Assembly: GCA_018053665.1 (NCBI GenBank)
Contig: JAGPKZ010000002.1
Coordinates: 1 to 40,871, forward strand
Direction: 5' to 3'
DNA from: Prevotella sp.
GTDB taxonomy: Bacteria > Bacteroidota > Bacteroidia > Bacteroidales > Bacteroidaceae
Length of the DNA: 40,871 bases
The position numbers were made by a program, and so were the translations under genes. Shown here one piece after another: positions 1 to 9,697 of this stretch; position 1 is the first letter of the stretch; every line of letters begins with the position of its first letter. The notes below the pieces were generated by a model. It was not told the origin of the DNA. It made no database searches and saw only the letters and a list, made by a program, of their open reading frames with translations.

Positions 1-748
1 CTACTTTCAATTCGTCTGTTGCTGCCTCATCACATACTATTATACCATGCTTATGCATCTGTAATGCAGATATTGTAAACATCTGACTTACTCCGCCTTC
101 CACGGCTGCCTGCAAAGCACGTGCCTTGTCGTGACCATTTACAAGAACCATAACTTCACGTGCATCCATAACTGTACCCACTCCTACTGTAAGAGCATAA
201 GCGGGAACTTTATTCATATCGTTTCCGAAAAAGCGACTGTTTACCATTCGTGTTTCTGTTCTCAGTGTTTTTTGTCGTGTACGTGAACTCAACGAAGAAC
301 CTGGTTCGTTAAAAGCGATGTGACCATCTACTCCTACTCCACCGACAAACAGGTCAATACCATCGGCTTCATTAATCATCATTTCATAGTTGGCACATTC
401 AGCCTCCAAGTCTGGAGCATTACCATTAAGGATATGAATATTTTGATCGGGACAGTCAATATGTCTAAACAGATTATTATACATAAAAGAATGGTAACTC
501 TCAGGATGTTCCACCGGCAGTCCAACGTATTCGTCCATATTGAACGTTACTACATTTTTGAAAGAAACTCGTTTTTCATTATAAGCCTGAATAAGTTTCT
601 TGTACATACCAATAGGTGAAGACCCTGTAGGAAGTCCCAACACAAACTTTCTCTGCGATGTAGGGTTAAAGTCATTAATTCGTTTAATGACATGTTCGGC
701 AGCCCATTCCGCCAACTGTTCGTAATCTTTTTCTATAATTAATCTCAT
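1..748 (-). CDS. nagB: Glucosamine-6-phosphate deaminase, 3' end cut by window edge
   Basis: Converts glucosamine 6-phosphate to fructose 6-phosphate and ammonia in the cytoplasm, feeding amino sugars into glycolysis. I translated the minus strand from the ATG at 746-748: it begins [17 protein letters not shown] and runs open for 249 codons to the window edge. Family motifs are clear: [13 protein letters not shown] near residue 38, the catalytic region FNMDEYVGL near residue 69, HPESYHSFM, and [22 protein letters not shown] near residue 132, followed by SRTRQKTLR. The family is usually about 260-270 residues, so only the last 15-20 residues are missing. A good promoter lies just upstream, so it is probably transcribed from its own start. 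No neighbouring amino-sugar gene is visible on the right side. Confidence 0.96.
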   Translation of the reverse strand, partial: MRLIIEKDYEQLAEWAAEHVIKRINDFNPTSQRKFVLGLPTGSSPIGMYKKLIQAYNEKRVSFKNVVTFNMDEYVGLPVEHPESYHSFMYNNLFRHIDCPDQNIHILNGNAPDLEAECANYEMMINEADGIDLFVGGVGVDGHIAFNEPGSSLSSRTRQKTLRTETRMVNSRFFGNDMNKVPAYALTVGVGTVMDAREVMVLVNGHDKARALQAAVEGGVSQMFTISALQMHKHGIIVCDEAATDELKV

Positions 749-784
749 GCGCAATATGTTGGTTAGATTATCTATATTGATATT

Positions 785-816
785 GCAAATATACAAAAAA
801 CGAGCCTATAAGCAAA
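785..816 (-). promoter_or_regulatory. Bacteroidota-type promoter for nagB
   Basis: On the minus strand a -33 TTTG (816-813) is followed after 19 nt by a -7 TATATTTGC (793-785). This fits the TTTG/TAnnTTTG consensus and leaves a leader of roughly 30 nt before the nagB ATG. Confidence 0.75.
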
Positions 817-992
817 ATAAAACACCGCTATATTTTTCTATAGTTGATACATTTACCACCATTTCCAACAAATACACACGGTAATTATCTAGATATGCAA
901 GTACTTTCCTAATCTGATTATATACATCACGCCTTTATTTGAAGAACCACATCCAAACTATTATCATAAATAAAAAACTTTTTTTGTTCAAT

Positions 993-1128
993 ATCTCAAA
1001 ATATCCTCCACCAGTAAGATAAACAATTATAAATCAACTCTTTAGCCGTGGAGGATAGTGGAAGATAACCTCCACCGACAAAGCATTGCATATCAGTATA
1101 TTAGATTAACAGTGGAGGTATTTGAGCT
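993..1128. repeat. Nested inverted repeats built on CCTCCAC/GTGGAGG
   Basis: Four copies of a 7-8 bp core alternate in orientation. TATCCTCCAC (1002-1011) pairs with GTGGAGGATA (1048-1057), and ACCTCCAC (1068-1075) pairs with GTGGAGGT (1112-1119). A short inner hairpin GTGGA/TCCAC (1058-1075) is also possible. The outer flanks match as an imperfect inverted repeat (CTCAAAATATCCTCCACC on plus; CTCAAATACCTCCACTG on minus). There is no open frame of note and no terminal T-run. It may be a REP-like element, an operator array or a structured RNA. Confidence 0.6.
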
Positions 1129-1294
1129 ATTTTAAACTTTTCGGGAATATTTTTATTAAAAAATATTTGTTAGGTAATAAAAAAAATCACGCATTTGAGA
1201 AGCATCATAATTTTTCTGGTTAAGAAACTTGTATGACATCATCAAAAAAATATTAAAAACTTGAAATGTCTCACTTTACAACCTTCATAAATGA

Positions 1295-1320
1295 AAAAAG
1301 CTCCGACATCACGTCGGAGC
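1295..1320 (-). terminator. Intrinsic terminator of the candidate small RNA
   Basis: A perfect 8-bp stem GCTCCGAC/GTCGGAGC has a 5-nt loop and is followed on the minus strand by TTTTTT. On the plus strand the tail is poorer (AATTTCTC), so I read it as acting leftward. Confidence 0.8.
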
Positions 1321-1403
1321 AATTTCTCATTTTTTAAATGTTTCAGCAGTTTGCTTTATTGTAGTTATGATCTTATTGAAAATCAGTTTTGTGTCTTTTT
1401 ACA
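1295..1403 (-). ncRNA. Candidate small RNA of about 110 nt with own promoter and terminator
   Basis: A well-formed promoter (1441-1409) on the minus strand is followed only about 90 nt later by a strong intrinsic terminator. The terminator stem is GCTCCGAC/GTCGGAGC (1320-1300) with a T-run on the minus strand (1299-1295). Between them lie two further small hairpins, AGCA/TGCT (1355-1345) and CATTT/AAATG (1340-1328). No reading frame of credible length fits. The gene to the left on the same strand, nagB, has its own promoter past this terminator, so the unit looks free-standing. The family is not recognised, and the 5' end is estimated from promoter geometry. Confidence 0.5.
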
Positions 1404-1408
1404 ACGAT

Positions 1409-1441
1409 GCAAAGATATATAAAAGATTGATTTAAATCAAA
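1409..1441 (-). promoter_or_regulatory. Bacteroidota-type promoter for the minus-strand small RNA
   Basis: TTTG (1441-1438), a 20-nt spacer, then TATCTTTGC (1417-1409) on the minus strand is a near-ideal match to the consensus. Confidence 0.7.
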
Positions 1442-1470
1442 TGGACATCTTCATTTTACATAAAAAGTTA

Positions 1471-1484
1471 CGTAAACGTTTGCG
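1471..1484. promoter_or_regulatory. LacI-family-like operator palindrome
   Basis: CGTAAACGTTTGCG is a palindrome apart from one base pair and has the central AAACGTTT with CpG at its centre that is typical of LacI/PurR-family sites. It lies upstream of the small-RNA promoter and about 110 nt upstream of the hflX -7 element, so it could serve either. A similar site occurs at 28368-28381. The regulator is unknown. Confidence 0.4.
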
Positions 1485-1593
1485 ACGAAATAAGTGTCAT
1501 CATACAACACAACTTGTACTTTCTTGTCATAAAGAGATATACATTATTATAAAAAATAATAGATAGGTTTATATCAATTGTCAATCGAATTTA

Positions 1594-1602
1594 TTATTTT
1601 TG
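1594..1602 (+). promoter_or_regulatory. -7 element of the probable hflX promoter
   Basis: TATTTTTGC fits TAnnTTTG. No good TTTG sits 19-20 nt upstream, so the -33 box is weak. The predicted start of transcription falls near 1608, which rules out a TTG start at 1600 and supports the ATG at 1630. Confidence 0.5.
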
Positions 1603-1629
1603 CACAATAATTATATACATATACAATTA

Positions 1630-2883
1630 ATGAAAGAATTTGTTATAACAGAAGTCAAGACAGAGACTGCCATTTTAGTTGGTCTAATCACAATACATCA
1701 AGATGAATCCAAGACTAAGGAATATCTTGATGAGCTTGAATTTCTTGCTGACACTGCCGGCGCAGTAACAGTTAAAAGGTTTACTCAAAAGGTAAGCGGT
1801 CCAAATTCCGTGTCATATGTTGGTAAGGGAAAACTTCAAGAGATAAAGCAATACATAAAAGACTGCGAAGACAACGAAGAGCCAATAGGCATGGTTATCT
1901 TTGATGACGAGTTGACTGCAAAGCAAATGAGAAATATTGAAGGCGAGTTGCAGGTTAAGATTCTTGACCGTACATCGCTGATACTTGATATATTTGCCAT
2001 GCGTGCGCAGACAGCAAACGCAAAGACTCAGGTTGAGTTAGCACAAAACCGCTATATGCTTCCACGACTGCAACGTCTTTGGACTCACCTCGAAAGACAG
2101 GGAGGTGGTTCCGGTTCTGGTGCTGGTGGTGGAAAAGGTTCAGTAGGACTTCGTGGACCAGGTGAGACCCAGCTAGAGATGGACCGCCGAATAATTCTTC
2201 AGCGAATAACATTACTAAAACAGCGTCTGGAAGAAATAGACAAGCAGAAGACGACCCAACGCAAAAACCGTGGACAAATGATACGTGTGGCACTTGTAGG
2301 TTATACCAACGTTGGAAAAAGTACAATTATGAATGTGCTGGCAAAGAGCGAAGTTTTTGCCGAAAACAAACTGTTCGCAACTTTGGACACTACTGTTCGC
2401 AAAGTTGTTATAGAAAACCTACCATTTCTTCTTGCCGATACTGTTGGATTCATCCGCAAATTACCAACTGATCTTGTAGACTCCTTCAAGAGTACGCTTG
2501 ACGAGGTACGTGAAGCAGACATTCTGCTGCACATTGTAGATATCTCCCACCCTGACTTTGAAGAGCAGATACAGGTGGTTGAGAATACACTAAAAGATCT
2601 TGATTGCAGCGAAAAGCCTTCAATGATAATATTCAATAAAATAGACAACTATCATTGGCTTGAAAAAGAATCTGACGATTTGACTCCAGAAACTAAAGAG
2701 AACATAACTCTTGATGAACTAAAGAAGACATGGATGGCACAACTTAACGACAATTGTCTGTTTATAAGTGCAAAGGAGAAGGATAATATTGACGAATTCC
2801 GCACTATATTATACAAGAAGGTGCGTGAATTGCATGTACAAAAATACCCGTACAATGATTTTCTGTATCCCGAAATAGACTAA
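1630..2883 (+). CDS. hflX: Ribosome-associated GTPase HflX
   Basis: HflX is a GTPase that splits stalled or idle 70S ribosomes, often during stress. The 417-residue product begins MKEFVITEVKTETAILVGL. An N-terminal HflX domain (about 1-150) with VSYVGKGKLQEI is followed by a glycine-rich stretch (about 158-170), then LRGPGETQLEMDRR, a helical part, and the GTPase domain. The G1 loop GYTNVGKS is at 224-231, G3 DTVGFI near 270 and G4 NKID at 336-339. A TTG start 30 nt upstream is possible in frame, but it overlaps the promoter -7 box and adds residues not typical of the family, so the ATG is preferred. The DUF4954 gene starts 12 nt after its stop and the M16 and fumarase genes follow on the same strand, suggesting one transcript. 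Confidence 0.97.
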   Translation: MKEFVITEVKTETAILVGLITIHQDESKTKEYLDELEFLADTAGAVTVKRFTQKVSGPNSVSYVGKGKLQEIKQYIKDCEDNEEPIGMVIFDDELTAKQMRNIEGELQVKILDRTSLILDIFAMRAQTANAKTQVELAQNRYMLPRLQRLWTHLERQGGGSGSGAGGGKGSVGLRGPGETQLEMDRRIILQRITLLKQRLEEIDKQKTTQRKNRGQMIRVALVGYTNVGKSTIMNVLAKSEVFAENKLFATLDTTVRKVVIENLPFLLADTVGFIRKLPTDLVDSFKSTLDEVREADILLHIVDISHPDFEEQIQVVENTLKDLDCSEKPSMIIFNKIDNYHWLEKESDDLTPETKENITLDELKKTWMAQLNDNCLFISAKEKDNIDEFRTILYKKVRELHVQKYPYNDFLYPEID

Positions 2884-2895
2884 CAATCCATAATT

Positions 2896-4743
2896 ATGAG
2901 ACAACTTACAGACGAAGAAATTACTATTCTTGAAGACCGCAGTTGCTGGGCTGAAGACTGGACCAACGTTCACGTGTCTGAAGATTTCAAACCTAACTAC
3001 ATGCATCGAGTGATGTTGTATGGGCAAATAAACATAGGGGCTTTCGACAAGAATATAGAAGTGAGTCGCGGATTTCTGAAACACTCAGGTATAAACAATG
3101 CCACATTACGCAATGTCACAGTCGGCGATAACTGTCTGATAGAAAATATTGGCAACTTCATTAATAACTACACTATCGGTGATGACTGCCATATAAGTAA
3201 TGTCAGTTCGATGGAAACTACAGATGGTGCAACATACGGAGAAGGTAATCTGATATCAGTGCTTAATGAAGTCGGTGACGGAAATGTTGTTCTCTTCAGC
3301 GATCTCAACAGTCAGTTTGCTGCTTTTATGGTAAAACACTTTGGAGATAAAGCTCTAAAAGATGCGATTCGCCGTCTCATAAACGAGGAAGTGGCACGTA
3401 ACCGCCAAGAACAAGCATCTATTGGGAACAACGTAAAAATCGTAAACACCAAGGAAATTACCAACACCGTCATCAACGATGACTGTGAGATAAATGGTGC
3501 AGCCCGATTAAGTGACTGTACAATTCTTAGTTCTCCTAACTCAAATGTATATATCGGCACAGGAGTAATCTGTGAGAACTCAATCATCAGCGAAGGCTCA
3601 AGCATCATCAACAGCGTGAAGATGCAAGACTGTTTTGTAGGTGAGGCATGCCAGATAAGTAATGGTTTCACGGCTTCGTCAAGCGTATTCTTCGCAAATT
3701 CATACATGAGCAACGGAGAGGCATGTGCCGCATTCTGCGGTCCGTTTACAGCCAGCCACCACAAGAGCAGTCTGCTAATTGGAGGAATGTTTTCTTTCTA
3801 TAATGCAGGAAGTGCGACAAACTTCTCAAATCACGCCTACAAAATGGGACCAATGCATTATGGAGTTCTAGAGCGAGGTACCAAGACCGCAAGTGGTGCT
3901 TACGTATTAATGCCTGCAAACATCGGTACATTCTCAGTATGTTTCGGCAAACTTATGTACCATCCAGACACCCGCAACCTTCCGTTTTCATATCTCATAG
4001 CCTATGGCGACACAATGTATCTCTCTCCAGGAAGAAACATAACAACGGTAGGACTATATCGCGACATTCGCAAATGGCCTAAGAGAGACGTAAGGGCAAT
4101 AGGAAGTCAAAAAAGTATTGTAAACTTTGATTGGTTGTCTCCATTTTCAGTAGGAGAAATACTGGAAGGTAAGGCTATTCTTGAAAAAATCCTTGATGCA
4201 AGTGGAGAAAATGCCACCTCATACACATATTATAATTACGTGATAAGTGCAAATTCTCTAAATAAGGGAATAAAATACTACGACATAGCACTTCGCATTT
4301 ATATGGGAGCTGTATTGAAACGAGTTGTTAAGCGCCTTGGAGCTATCGAACCACCTACTGACAACACAGGATTAGGTAAATGGAACGACCTCAGTGGACT
4401 CCTGCTCCCAGAAAGCGAGGAAAACAAATTGATAGAAGATATCAAGAACGGAGACGCTGAAACCATACAAGATGTGATAGAAAGATTTAAAGACATCAAC
4501 GATAATTATCGCGAGTACCAATGGACATGGACATATAAGATGATTCTAGACTACTACGGGCTCACCGAGATTACTGAAGCCGACGTGGAACGCATACGAT
4601 TAGACTACGTAAAAGCACGCCGTGCATGGATTACCGAGATAAAGAAAGACGCAGAGAAAGAGTATGCTATGGGCGACGTAGAGAAACACGTACTTGATGA
4701 CTTCATCAACAATCTGGATCACGAAATAGATTTCGAAAACTAA
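2896..4743 (+). CDS. DUF4954 family protein (beta-helix-like repeats)
   Basis: A 615-residue protein of a family I recognise as DUF4954, common in Bacteroidota and of unknown function. It opens MRQLTDEEITILEDRSCWAEDW. From about residue 45 to 280 it shows irregular hexapeptide-type repeats (for example VGDNCLIENIG, IGDDCHISNV, INDDCEINGAA) that predict a left-handed parallel beta helix, as in sugar nucleotidyltransferases and acyltransferases. A conserved middle part includes NHAYKMGPMHYG and LMPANIGTFSVCFGK, and the C-terminal third is helical and charged. There is no signal peptide or membrane segment, so it is probably cytoplasmic. It is packed between hflX (12 nt) and the M16 peptidase gene (10 nt). 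The fold suggests nucleotide-sugar or acyl-group binding, but this is inference only. Confidence 0.9.
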   Translation: MRQLTDEEITILEDRSCWAEDWTNVHVSEDFKPNYMHRVMLYGQINIGAFDKNIEVSRGFLKHSGINNATLRNVTVGDNCLIENIGNFINNYTIGDDCHISNVSSMETTDGATYGEGNLISVLNEVGDGNVVLFSDLNSQFAAFMVKHFGDKALKDAIRRLINEEVARNRQEQASIGNNVKIVNTKEITNTVINDDCEINGAARLSDCTILSSPNSNVYIGTGVICENSIISEGSSIINSVKMQDCFVGEACQISNGFTASSSVFFANSYMSNGEACAAFCGPFTASHHKSSLLIGGMFSFYNAGSATNFSNHAYKMGPMHYGVLERGTKTASGAYVLMPANIGTFSVCFGKLMYHPDTRNLPFSYLIAYGDTMYLSPGRNITTVGLYRDIRKWPKRDVRAIGSQKSIVNFDWLSPFSVGEILEGKAILEKILDASGENATSYTYYNYVISANSLNKGIKYYDIALRIYMGAVLKRVVKRLGAIEPPTDNTGLGKWNDLSGLLLPESEENKLIEDIKNGDAETIQDVIERFKDINDNYREYQWTWTYKMILDYYGLTEITEADVERIRLDYVKARRAWITEIKKDAEKEYAMGDVEKHVLDDFINNLDHEIDFEN

Positions 4744-4753
4744 AAAAGATAAC

Positions 4754-7657
4754 ATGAGACTTAGAATTATTTTAGCATCGATAGTATTGACAATGGCTTC
4801 AGCAGCCATAGCCAAGGACTATCACTACACAACTGTTAAGGGAGACCCGATGCAAGCACGCATCTACACTTTAGACAACGGTTTGAAGGTCTATCTGAGC
4901 GTAAACACAGAAAAGCCACGTATTCAAACTTATATTGCAGTACGTACTGGCAGTCGCAACGACCCTGCAGAAACAACAGGACTAGCTCACTATTTAGAGC
5001 ACCTTATGTTTAAGGGCACAACACATTTCGGTTCTTCCGATCTTCAGAAAGAAGCACCACTACTCGATTCTATACAAAACAGATTTGAAATTTACCGCAA
5101 AATAACCGATTCTGCAAAGCGCAAGGCATATTATCATGAGATAGACTCTATATCACAGCTTGCAGCAAAATATAATATTCCAAACGAATATGATAAGTTG
5201 ATGGCTTCTCTCGGAAGTGAGGGCAGCAACGCATATACAAGCAACGACGTGACATGCTACGTTGAAGATATACCAGCAAACGAAGTTAACAACTGGGCTA
5301 AAGTTCAGGGCGATCGTTTCCAGAACATGGTGATACGTGGTTTCCATACCGAACTTGAAGCTGTGTATGAGGAGTTCAATATATCGCTTTCAAACGACGG
5401 AGAAAAAGAATATGACGCACTTAACGCAATAATCTTCCCAAAACATCCTTATGGAACACAGACGACAATCGGAACACAGGAACATCTGAAGAATCCATCA
5501 ATATTGAATATAAAGAATTACTTCAAACGCTATTATGTGCCTAACAACGTAGCAATATGTATGGCTGGCGACATGAATCCTGATGAAGTAATAGCCACTA
5601 TTGACAAATACTTCGGTGACTGGGAAAAGAGCGACAATCTTTCGCGCCCACAATATGCACCAGTAAAGAACCTTACTTCAGCTGTCGACTCAACAGTAAT
5701 AGGCCTTGAAGCTGAAAATGTTATGCTTGGTTGGAAAGCAAACAAAGCTAGCGATTTGCAATGCGACACGCTTGACGTGATTAACTCAATCCTATATAAT
5801 GGTCATGCTGGAATGTTCGATCTGAACCTAAACCAGAATATGAAGGTACAATATGCCGCAACTGGGTTTGAGAATCTAAATGACTACAGCGAATTACTTC
5901 TACAAGGAGGTCCAAAAGAAGGTCAAAAGTTAGAAGATGTACGCGCGTTGATGCTTGAGCAAATAGAAAAACTCAAGAAAGGTGAGTTCAGTGATGACCT
6001 CATTCCTTCTGTCATAAACAATATGAAGCTCCGCTATTATACCTCACTACAAAACAACAAGGACCGTGCAGACAAGTTTGTTGACTCATTCATCAACGGC
6101 ATTGACTGGAAAGACCAAGTAGAGAAACTTGATAGGATTTCAAAACTTACAAAGAAAGATATTGTTGACTTTGCCAACAAATTCTTCGGAAACAACTATG
6201 CATGCGTTTATAAACGTATAGGAGAAGACAAGAATCAAAAGAAGATTGACAAGCCACAGATTACAGCAATCCCGACAAACAGGGACAAGAGCAGTCAATT
6301 TCTACGTGACGTAACATCATCAGAGGTTAAGGCAATACAACCAAAATTCCTTGATTATAAGAAAGACCTTACATTTGGCAAGACAAGTAATGGACTTCCA
6401 ATTATAATGAAGCAGAACGCAGAAGACAAGTTGTTCAATCTGCAAATGAGATATGAGTTTGGTGATGAAGCCGATATAAGATACACATACGCTGCCGACT
6501 ATCTTGATTTATTAGGCACAAACAAGATCAGTGCAGAAAAGGTAAAGCAACAGTTCTACAAACTTGCATGCAACTTCGGAATCAATGTTAACGGAAAAAC
6601 AATAACAGTATCATTAAGCGGACTTGCAGAAAACATGCCACAGGCTGTAGCTCTTGCTGAGAATGTATTAAAGAATGCAAAGGTTGACACTGCAGCATGG
6701 AAAAACTATGTAGCAATGGTACTAAAGAACCGTGAAGATACAAAGAAAGAGCAGAGGAGCATTTTCACAGCTGCTAAAGCTTACGGTATGTACGGAACCT
6801 ATAACAATGTATTAAACCAGCTGAGTGCAGAACAGTTGAAGAATACAAATCCAGCCGATATGGTGGCATTGATTACGAAACTCAGTAACTACAAGCATTC
6901 TGTTTTGTATTACGGTCCAGCAACGGAAAAGCAGTTGAGCAACCTTATCACAAAGGAGCACAAGACTACAGCCAAGTTAGCTGACGTACCTGCAAACAAA
7001 CCATACATGGAGCAGCAGACTCCAAAGAGCGAAATATTACTCGCCCCTTATGATGCAAAGAACATCTACATGACTATGTATCACAACGAAGGTAAGATGT
7101 TTAATCCTTCAGAAGCCCCTGTTGCAGCAGTATTCAACGAGTATTTCGGTGGCGGAATGAACACAGTTGTATTCCAAGAACTTCGTGAAGCACGTGGACT
7201 AGCATACAGTGCAAGCGCATACTATTATAATATGCCAATAAAGAATCACACACAATATGGAACAACATTCATCATCTCACAAAATGACAAGATGACGGAC
7301 TGCATACGCGTATTCAACGAGATTCTTGATACAATACCACAGAACGAAGCCAACTTCAATCTGGCAAAGCAAGGTCTGCAAAAGCAGTTTGCAAGTATGC
7401 GTGTTACAAAGATGAATATGATTAACTCTTATCTAAACGCAAAAGAAAGAGGATTGGATTATGACATCAACAGCAGTATATATAATGCTTTGCCATCTGT
7501 AACTCTTAAAGACATCGTAAATTATGAGAAGCAGAACATGGCAAGCAAACCATATCGCTATATCATATTAGGTGACGAGAAAAGCCTAAATATGAATGCA
7601 CTTGAAAAGATTGCACCAATAAAGCGTATCTCAACAAAAGATATATTCGGTTATTAA
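4754..7657 (+). CDS. M16 family zinc metallopeptidase (insulinase/pitrilysin type), exported
   Basis: A 967-residue peptidase. Residues 1-20 form a signal peptide (MRLRIILASIVLTMASAAIA), so it should act in the periplasm or on the outer side of a membrane. The inverted zinc motif HxxEH is intact at H79, E82 and H83 (HYLEHLMFKG), and a likely third ligand lies in the region LEAVYEEFN around residue 205. An insertion of about 60 residues after the HxxEH motif separates it from that glutamate, as in other Bacteroidota members. The second, inactive M16 half begins near residue 520 and contains the R/Y-type motif region GGMNTVVFQELREARGLAYSA near 800. The length fits a two-copy, single-chain M16 enzyme. 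It sits in the hflX cluster. Natural substrates cannot be read from the sequence. Confidence 0.95.
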   Translation: MRLRIILASIVLTMASAAIAKDYHYTTVKGDPMQARIYTLDNGLKVYLSVNTEKPRIQTYIAVRTGSRNDPAETTGLAHYLEHLMFKGTTHFGSSDLQKEAPLLDSIQNRFEIYRKITDSAKRKAYYHEIDSISQLAAKYNIPNEYDKLMASLGSEGSNAYTSNDVTCYVEDIPANEVNNWAKVQGDRFQNMVIRGFHTELEAVYEEFNISLSNDGEKEYDALNAIIFPKHPYGTQTTIGTQEHLKNPSILNIKNYFKRYYVPNNVAICMAGDMNPDEVIATIDKYFGDWEKSDNLSRPQYAPVKNLTSAVDSTVIGLEAENVMLGWKANKASDLQCDTLDVINSILYNGHAGMFDLNLNQNMKVQYAATGFENLNDYSELLLQGGPKEGQKLEDVRALMLEQIEKLKKGEFSDDLIPSVINNMKLRYYTSLQNNKDRADKFVDSFINGIDWKDQVEKLDRISKLTKKDIVDFANKFFGNNYACVYKRIGEDKNQKKIDKPQITAIPTNRDKSSQFLRDVTSSEVKAIQPKFLDYKKDLTFGKTSNGLPIIMKQNAEDKLFNLQMRYEFGDEADIRYTYAADYLDLLGTNKISAEKVKQQFYKLACNFGINVNGKTITVSLSGLAENMPQAVALAENVLKNAKVDTAAWKNYVAMVLKNREDTKKEQRSIFTAAKAYGMYGTYNNVLNQLSAEQLKNTNPADMVALITKLSNYKHSVLYYGPATEKQLSNLITKEHKTTAKLADVPANKPYMEQQTPKSEILLAPYDAKNIYMTMYHNEGKMFNPSEAPVAAVFNEYFGGGMNTVVFQELREARGLAYSASAYYYNMPIKNHTQYGTTFIISQNDKMTDCIRVFNEILDTIPQNEANFNLAKQGLQKQFASMRVTKMNMINSYLNAKERGLDYDINSSIYNALPSVTLKDIVNYEKQNMASKPYRYIILGDEKSLNMNALEKIAPIKRISTKDIFGY

Positions 7658-7701
7658 TAAAAGCAATTATTAAACACATATCATAAATATTATCAACAAA
7701 T

Positions 7702-9357
7702 ATGGCAAACAAAGTTGATTTCAAGTACGCTCCTATGTTCCAAGTGGGCAAGGACGATACTGAATATCGTCTTCTAACAAAAGAAGGTATTAGCAAAAGT
7801 GAGTTTGAAGGTAAACAGATTGTAAAGGTTTCAAAAGAAGCATTGACACTTCTTTCACAACAGGCTTTCCACGATGTAGAATTTATGCTTAGACGTGAGC
7901 ACAACCTACAAGTAGCCGAGATTCTTAAAGATCCAGAATCTAGCGAGAATGACAAGTATGTAGCACTTCAGTTCCTGCGCAATGCAGAAACAGCAGTAAA
8001 GGGAATTCTTCCTTTCTGTCAGGATACAGGTACTGCAATCATCCACGGTGAGAAAGGTCAGCAGATATGGACTGGCTTTGAGGACGAAGAAGCTCTTTCA
8101 CGTGGTGTTTACAACACATTCACAGAAGACAACCTACGCTATTCACAGAATGCTCCGCTGAATATGTATGATGAGGTAAACACAAAGTGTAACCTCCCTG
8201 CACAAATAGACATTGAAGCAACAGAAGGTGCTGAATATCGTTTCATCATGGTTGCCAAAGGTGGTGGTTCTGCAAACAAGACATACTTCTACCCTATGAC
8301 AAAGGCTACAATACAGAACGAGAAAACTCTTCTGCCTTTCCTTGTTGAGAAGATGAAGAGTCTTGGAACAGCAGCATGTCCTCCTTATCACATCGCATTC
8401 GTAATAGGCGGAACATCTGCAGAAAAGAATCTTCTTACTGTTAAGTTGGCTTCAATCAAGTATTACGACAACCTACCTACAACAGGTGACGAAACAGGTC
8501 GTGCTTTCAGAGACATTGACCTTGAAAATAAACTTCTTGATGAAGCTCACAAGATTGGTCTTGGTGCACAGTTCGGAGGTAAGGCTTTAGCCCACGATAT
8601 CCGCATAGTACGTTTACCTCGTCACGGTGCTAGTTGTCCTATCGGTATGGGAGTATCTTGCTCTGCCGACCGTAATATCAAAGCAAAAATCAATGCAGAT
8701 GGTATCTGGTTGGAGAAGTTGGATACAAATCCAGCAGAACTTATTCCAGCAGAATATAGCAAACCAGGAGAAGGTGCACAGGGAATTGAGATTGATCTTG
8801 ACAAGGGAATAGACTCTGTTCGCAAAGAACTTGCAAAATATCCTGTATCTACACGTGTAAACCTCAAGGGTACAATCATCGTAGCACGTGACATCGCACA
8901 TGCAAAACTCAAAGATCGTCTTGATGCTGGAGAGGATATGCCACAATACTTCAAGGATTACCCTATTCTATATGCTGGACCTGCAAAGACACCAGAAGGA
9001 TATGCTTGCGGTTCAATGGGCCCAACTACAGCAAACCGTATGGATCCTTATGTAGACGAATTCCAGGATCACGGTGCAAGTCTTGTCATGATAGCAAAGG
9101 GTAACCGCACACAGGCTGTTACAGACGCATGCCAAAAGCATGGTGGTTTCTATCTTGGAACTATCGGTGGTGTAGCCGCTGTACTTTCACAAAGCTCAAT
9201 AAAGAGTATTGAATGTGTAGAATATCCTGAACTTGGAATGGAAGCTATTTGGAAAATCGATGTTGAAAACTTCCCTGCCTTCATTCTTGTAGATGACAAG
9301 GGACACGATTTCTTCAAGGAACTTAAGCCTTGGACAGCTTGTAGCTGCAATAAATAA
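7702..9357 (+). CDS. fumA: Class I fumarate hydratase (iron-sulfur, single-chain)
   Basis: Interconverts fumarate and malate using a [4Fe-4S] cluster; in Bacteroidota this serves the reductive branch that leads to succinate. The 551-residue length matches the fused FumA/FumB type, with the N-terminal alpha part and C-terminal beta part in one chain. Candidate cluster cysteines are C106 in [11 protein letters not shown]226 in GTAACPPYH, and C312 or C320 in [12 protein letters not shown]. Other family motifs are [13 protein letters not shown] and the C-terminal [16 protein letters not shown] and [14 protein letters not shown]. It is 44 nt after the M16 gene and is followed by a strong terminator, so it is likely the last gene of the cluster. 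Whether to call it fumA or fumB cannot be decided from sequence. Confidence 0.96.
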   Translation: MANKVDFKYAPMFQVGKDDTEYRLLTKEGISKSEFEGKQIVKVSKEALTLLSQQAFHDVEFMLRREHNLQVAEILKDPESSENDKYVALQFLRNAETAVKGILPFCQDTGTAIIHGEKGQQIWTGFEDEEALSRGVYNTFTEDNLRYSQNAPLNMYDEVNTKCNLPAQIDIEATEGAEYRFIMVAKGGGSANKTYFYPMTKATIQNEKTLLPFLVEKMKSLGTAACPPYHIAFVIGGTSAEKNLLTVKLASIKYYDNLPTTGDETGRAFRDIDLENKLLDEAHKIGLGAQFGGKALAHDIRIVRLPRHGASCPIGMGVSCSADRNIKAKINADGIWLEKLDTNPAELIPAEYSKPGEGAQGIEIDLDKGIDSVRKELAKYPVSTRVNLKGTIIVARDIAHAKLKDRLDAGEDMPQYFKDYPILYAGPAKTPEGYACGSMGPTTANRMDPYVDEFQDHGASLVMIAKGNRTQAVTDACQKHGGFYLGTIGGVAAVLSQSSIKSIECVEYPELGMEAIWKIDVENFPAFILVDDKGHDFFKELKPWTACSCNK

Positions 9358-9380
9358 ACTTATCATTAAGATAAATAATT

Positions 9381-9416
9381 AAAGAGAACTTTCCATATCG
9401 GAAAGTTCTCTTTTTT
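9381..9416 (+). terminator. Intrinsic terminator after the fumarase gene
   Basis: A perfect 11-bp stem GAGAACTTTCC (9384-9394) / GGAAAGTTCTC (9400-9410) has a 5-nt loop and is followed by TTTTTT. It separates the hflX-fumarase cluster from the thiamine operon. Confidence 0.92.
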
Positions 9417-9471
9417 GTCTCAACACATTATTATATAGAGATTTTACAAAAAGCATTATAATGAAAGTTTT

Positions 9472-9504
9472 TTTGGTAGTATGACATTAATTAATTACTT
9501 TTGC
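9472..9504 (+). promoter_or_regulatory. Promoter of the thiamine uptake operon
   Basis: TTTG (9472-9475), a 20-nt spacer and TACTTTTGC (9496-9504) match the Bacteroidota consensus. Transcription would start near 9510, just before the riboswitch. Confidence 0.75.
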
Positions 9505-9521
9505 ATCGACATAAAGAAATT

Positions 9522-9606
9522 AATGTCAAGGGGTGCTACCGCTATTGCGGATGCTGAGATCAGACCCATGGAACCTGAAACGGATAATGCCGACGCAGGA
9601 ACAACA
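9522..9606 (+). ncRNA. TPP (THI element) riboswitch
   Basis: The conserved thiamine pyrophosphate aptamer core is present in order: GGGGTGC (9530-9536), CTGAGA (9554-9559), ACCC, then GAACCTGAAACGGATAATGCC and the closing GCAGGAA. It lies in the leader of a TonB receptor/PnuC-carrier operon, where such elements repress uptake genes when TPP is plentiful. About 90 nt follow before the first ATG. They hold a short hairpin around TATCG/CGATA (9642-9660) but no clear U-tract terminator, so control of translation start is more likely than termination. Confidence 0.95.
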
Positions 9607-9697
9607 ACAAAATCCACGAGTTTATTTCTATAATAGTACCCTATCGCAAAGAGACGATAACGTAAGACAAAAATTTAGGTATTAACAAATAAGCTTA

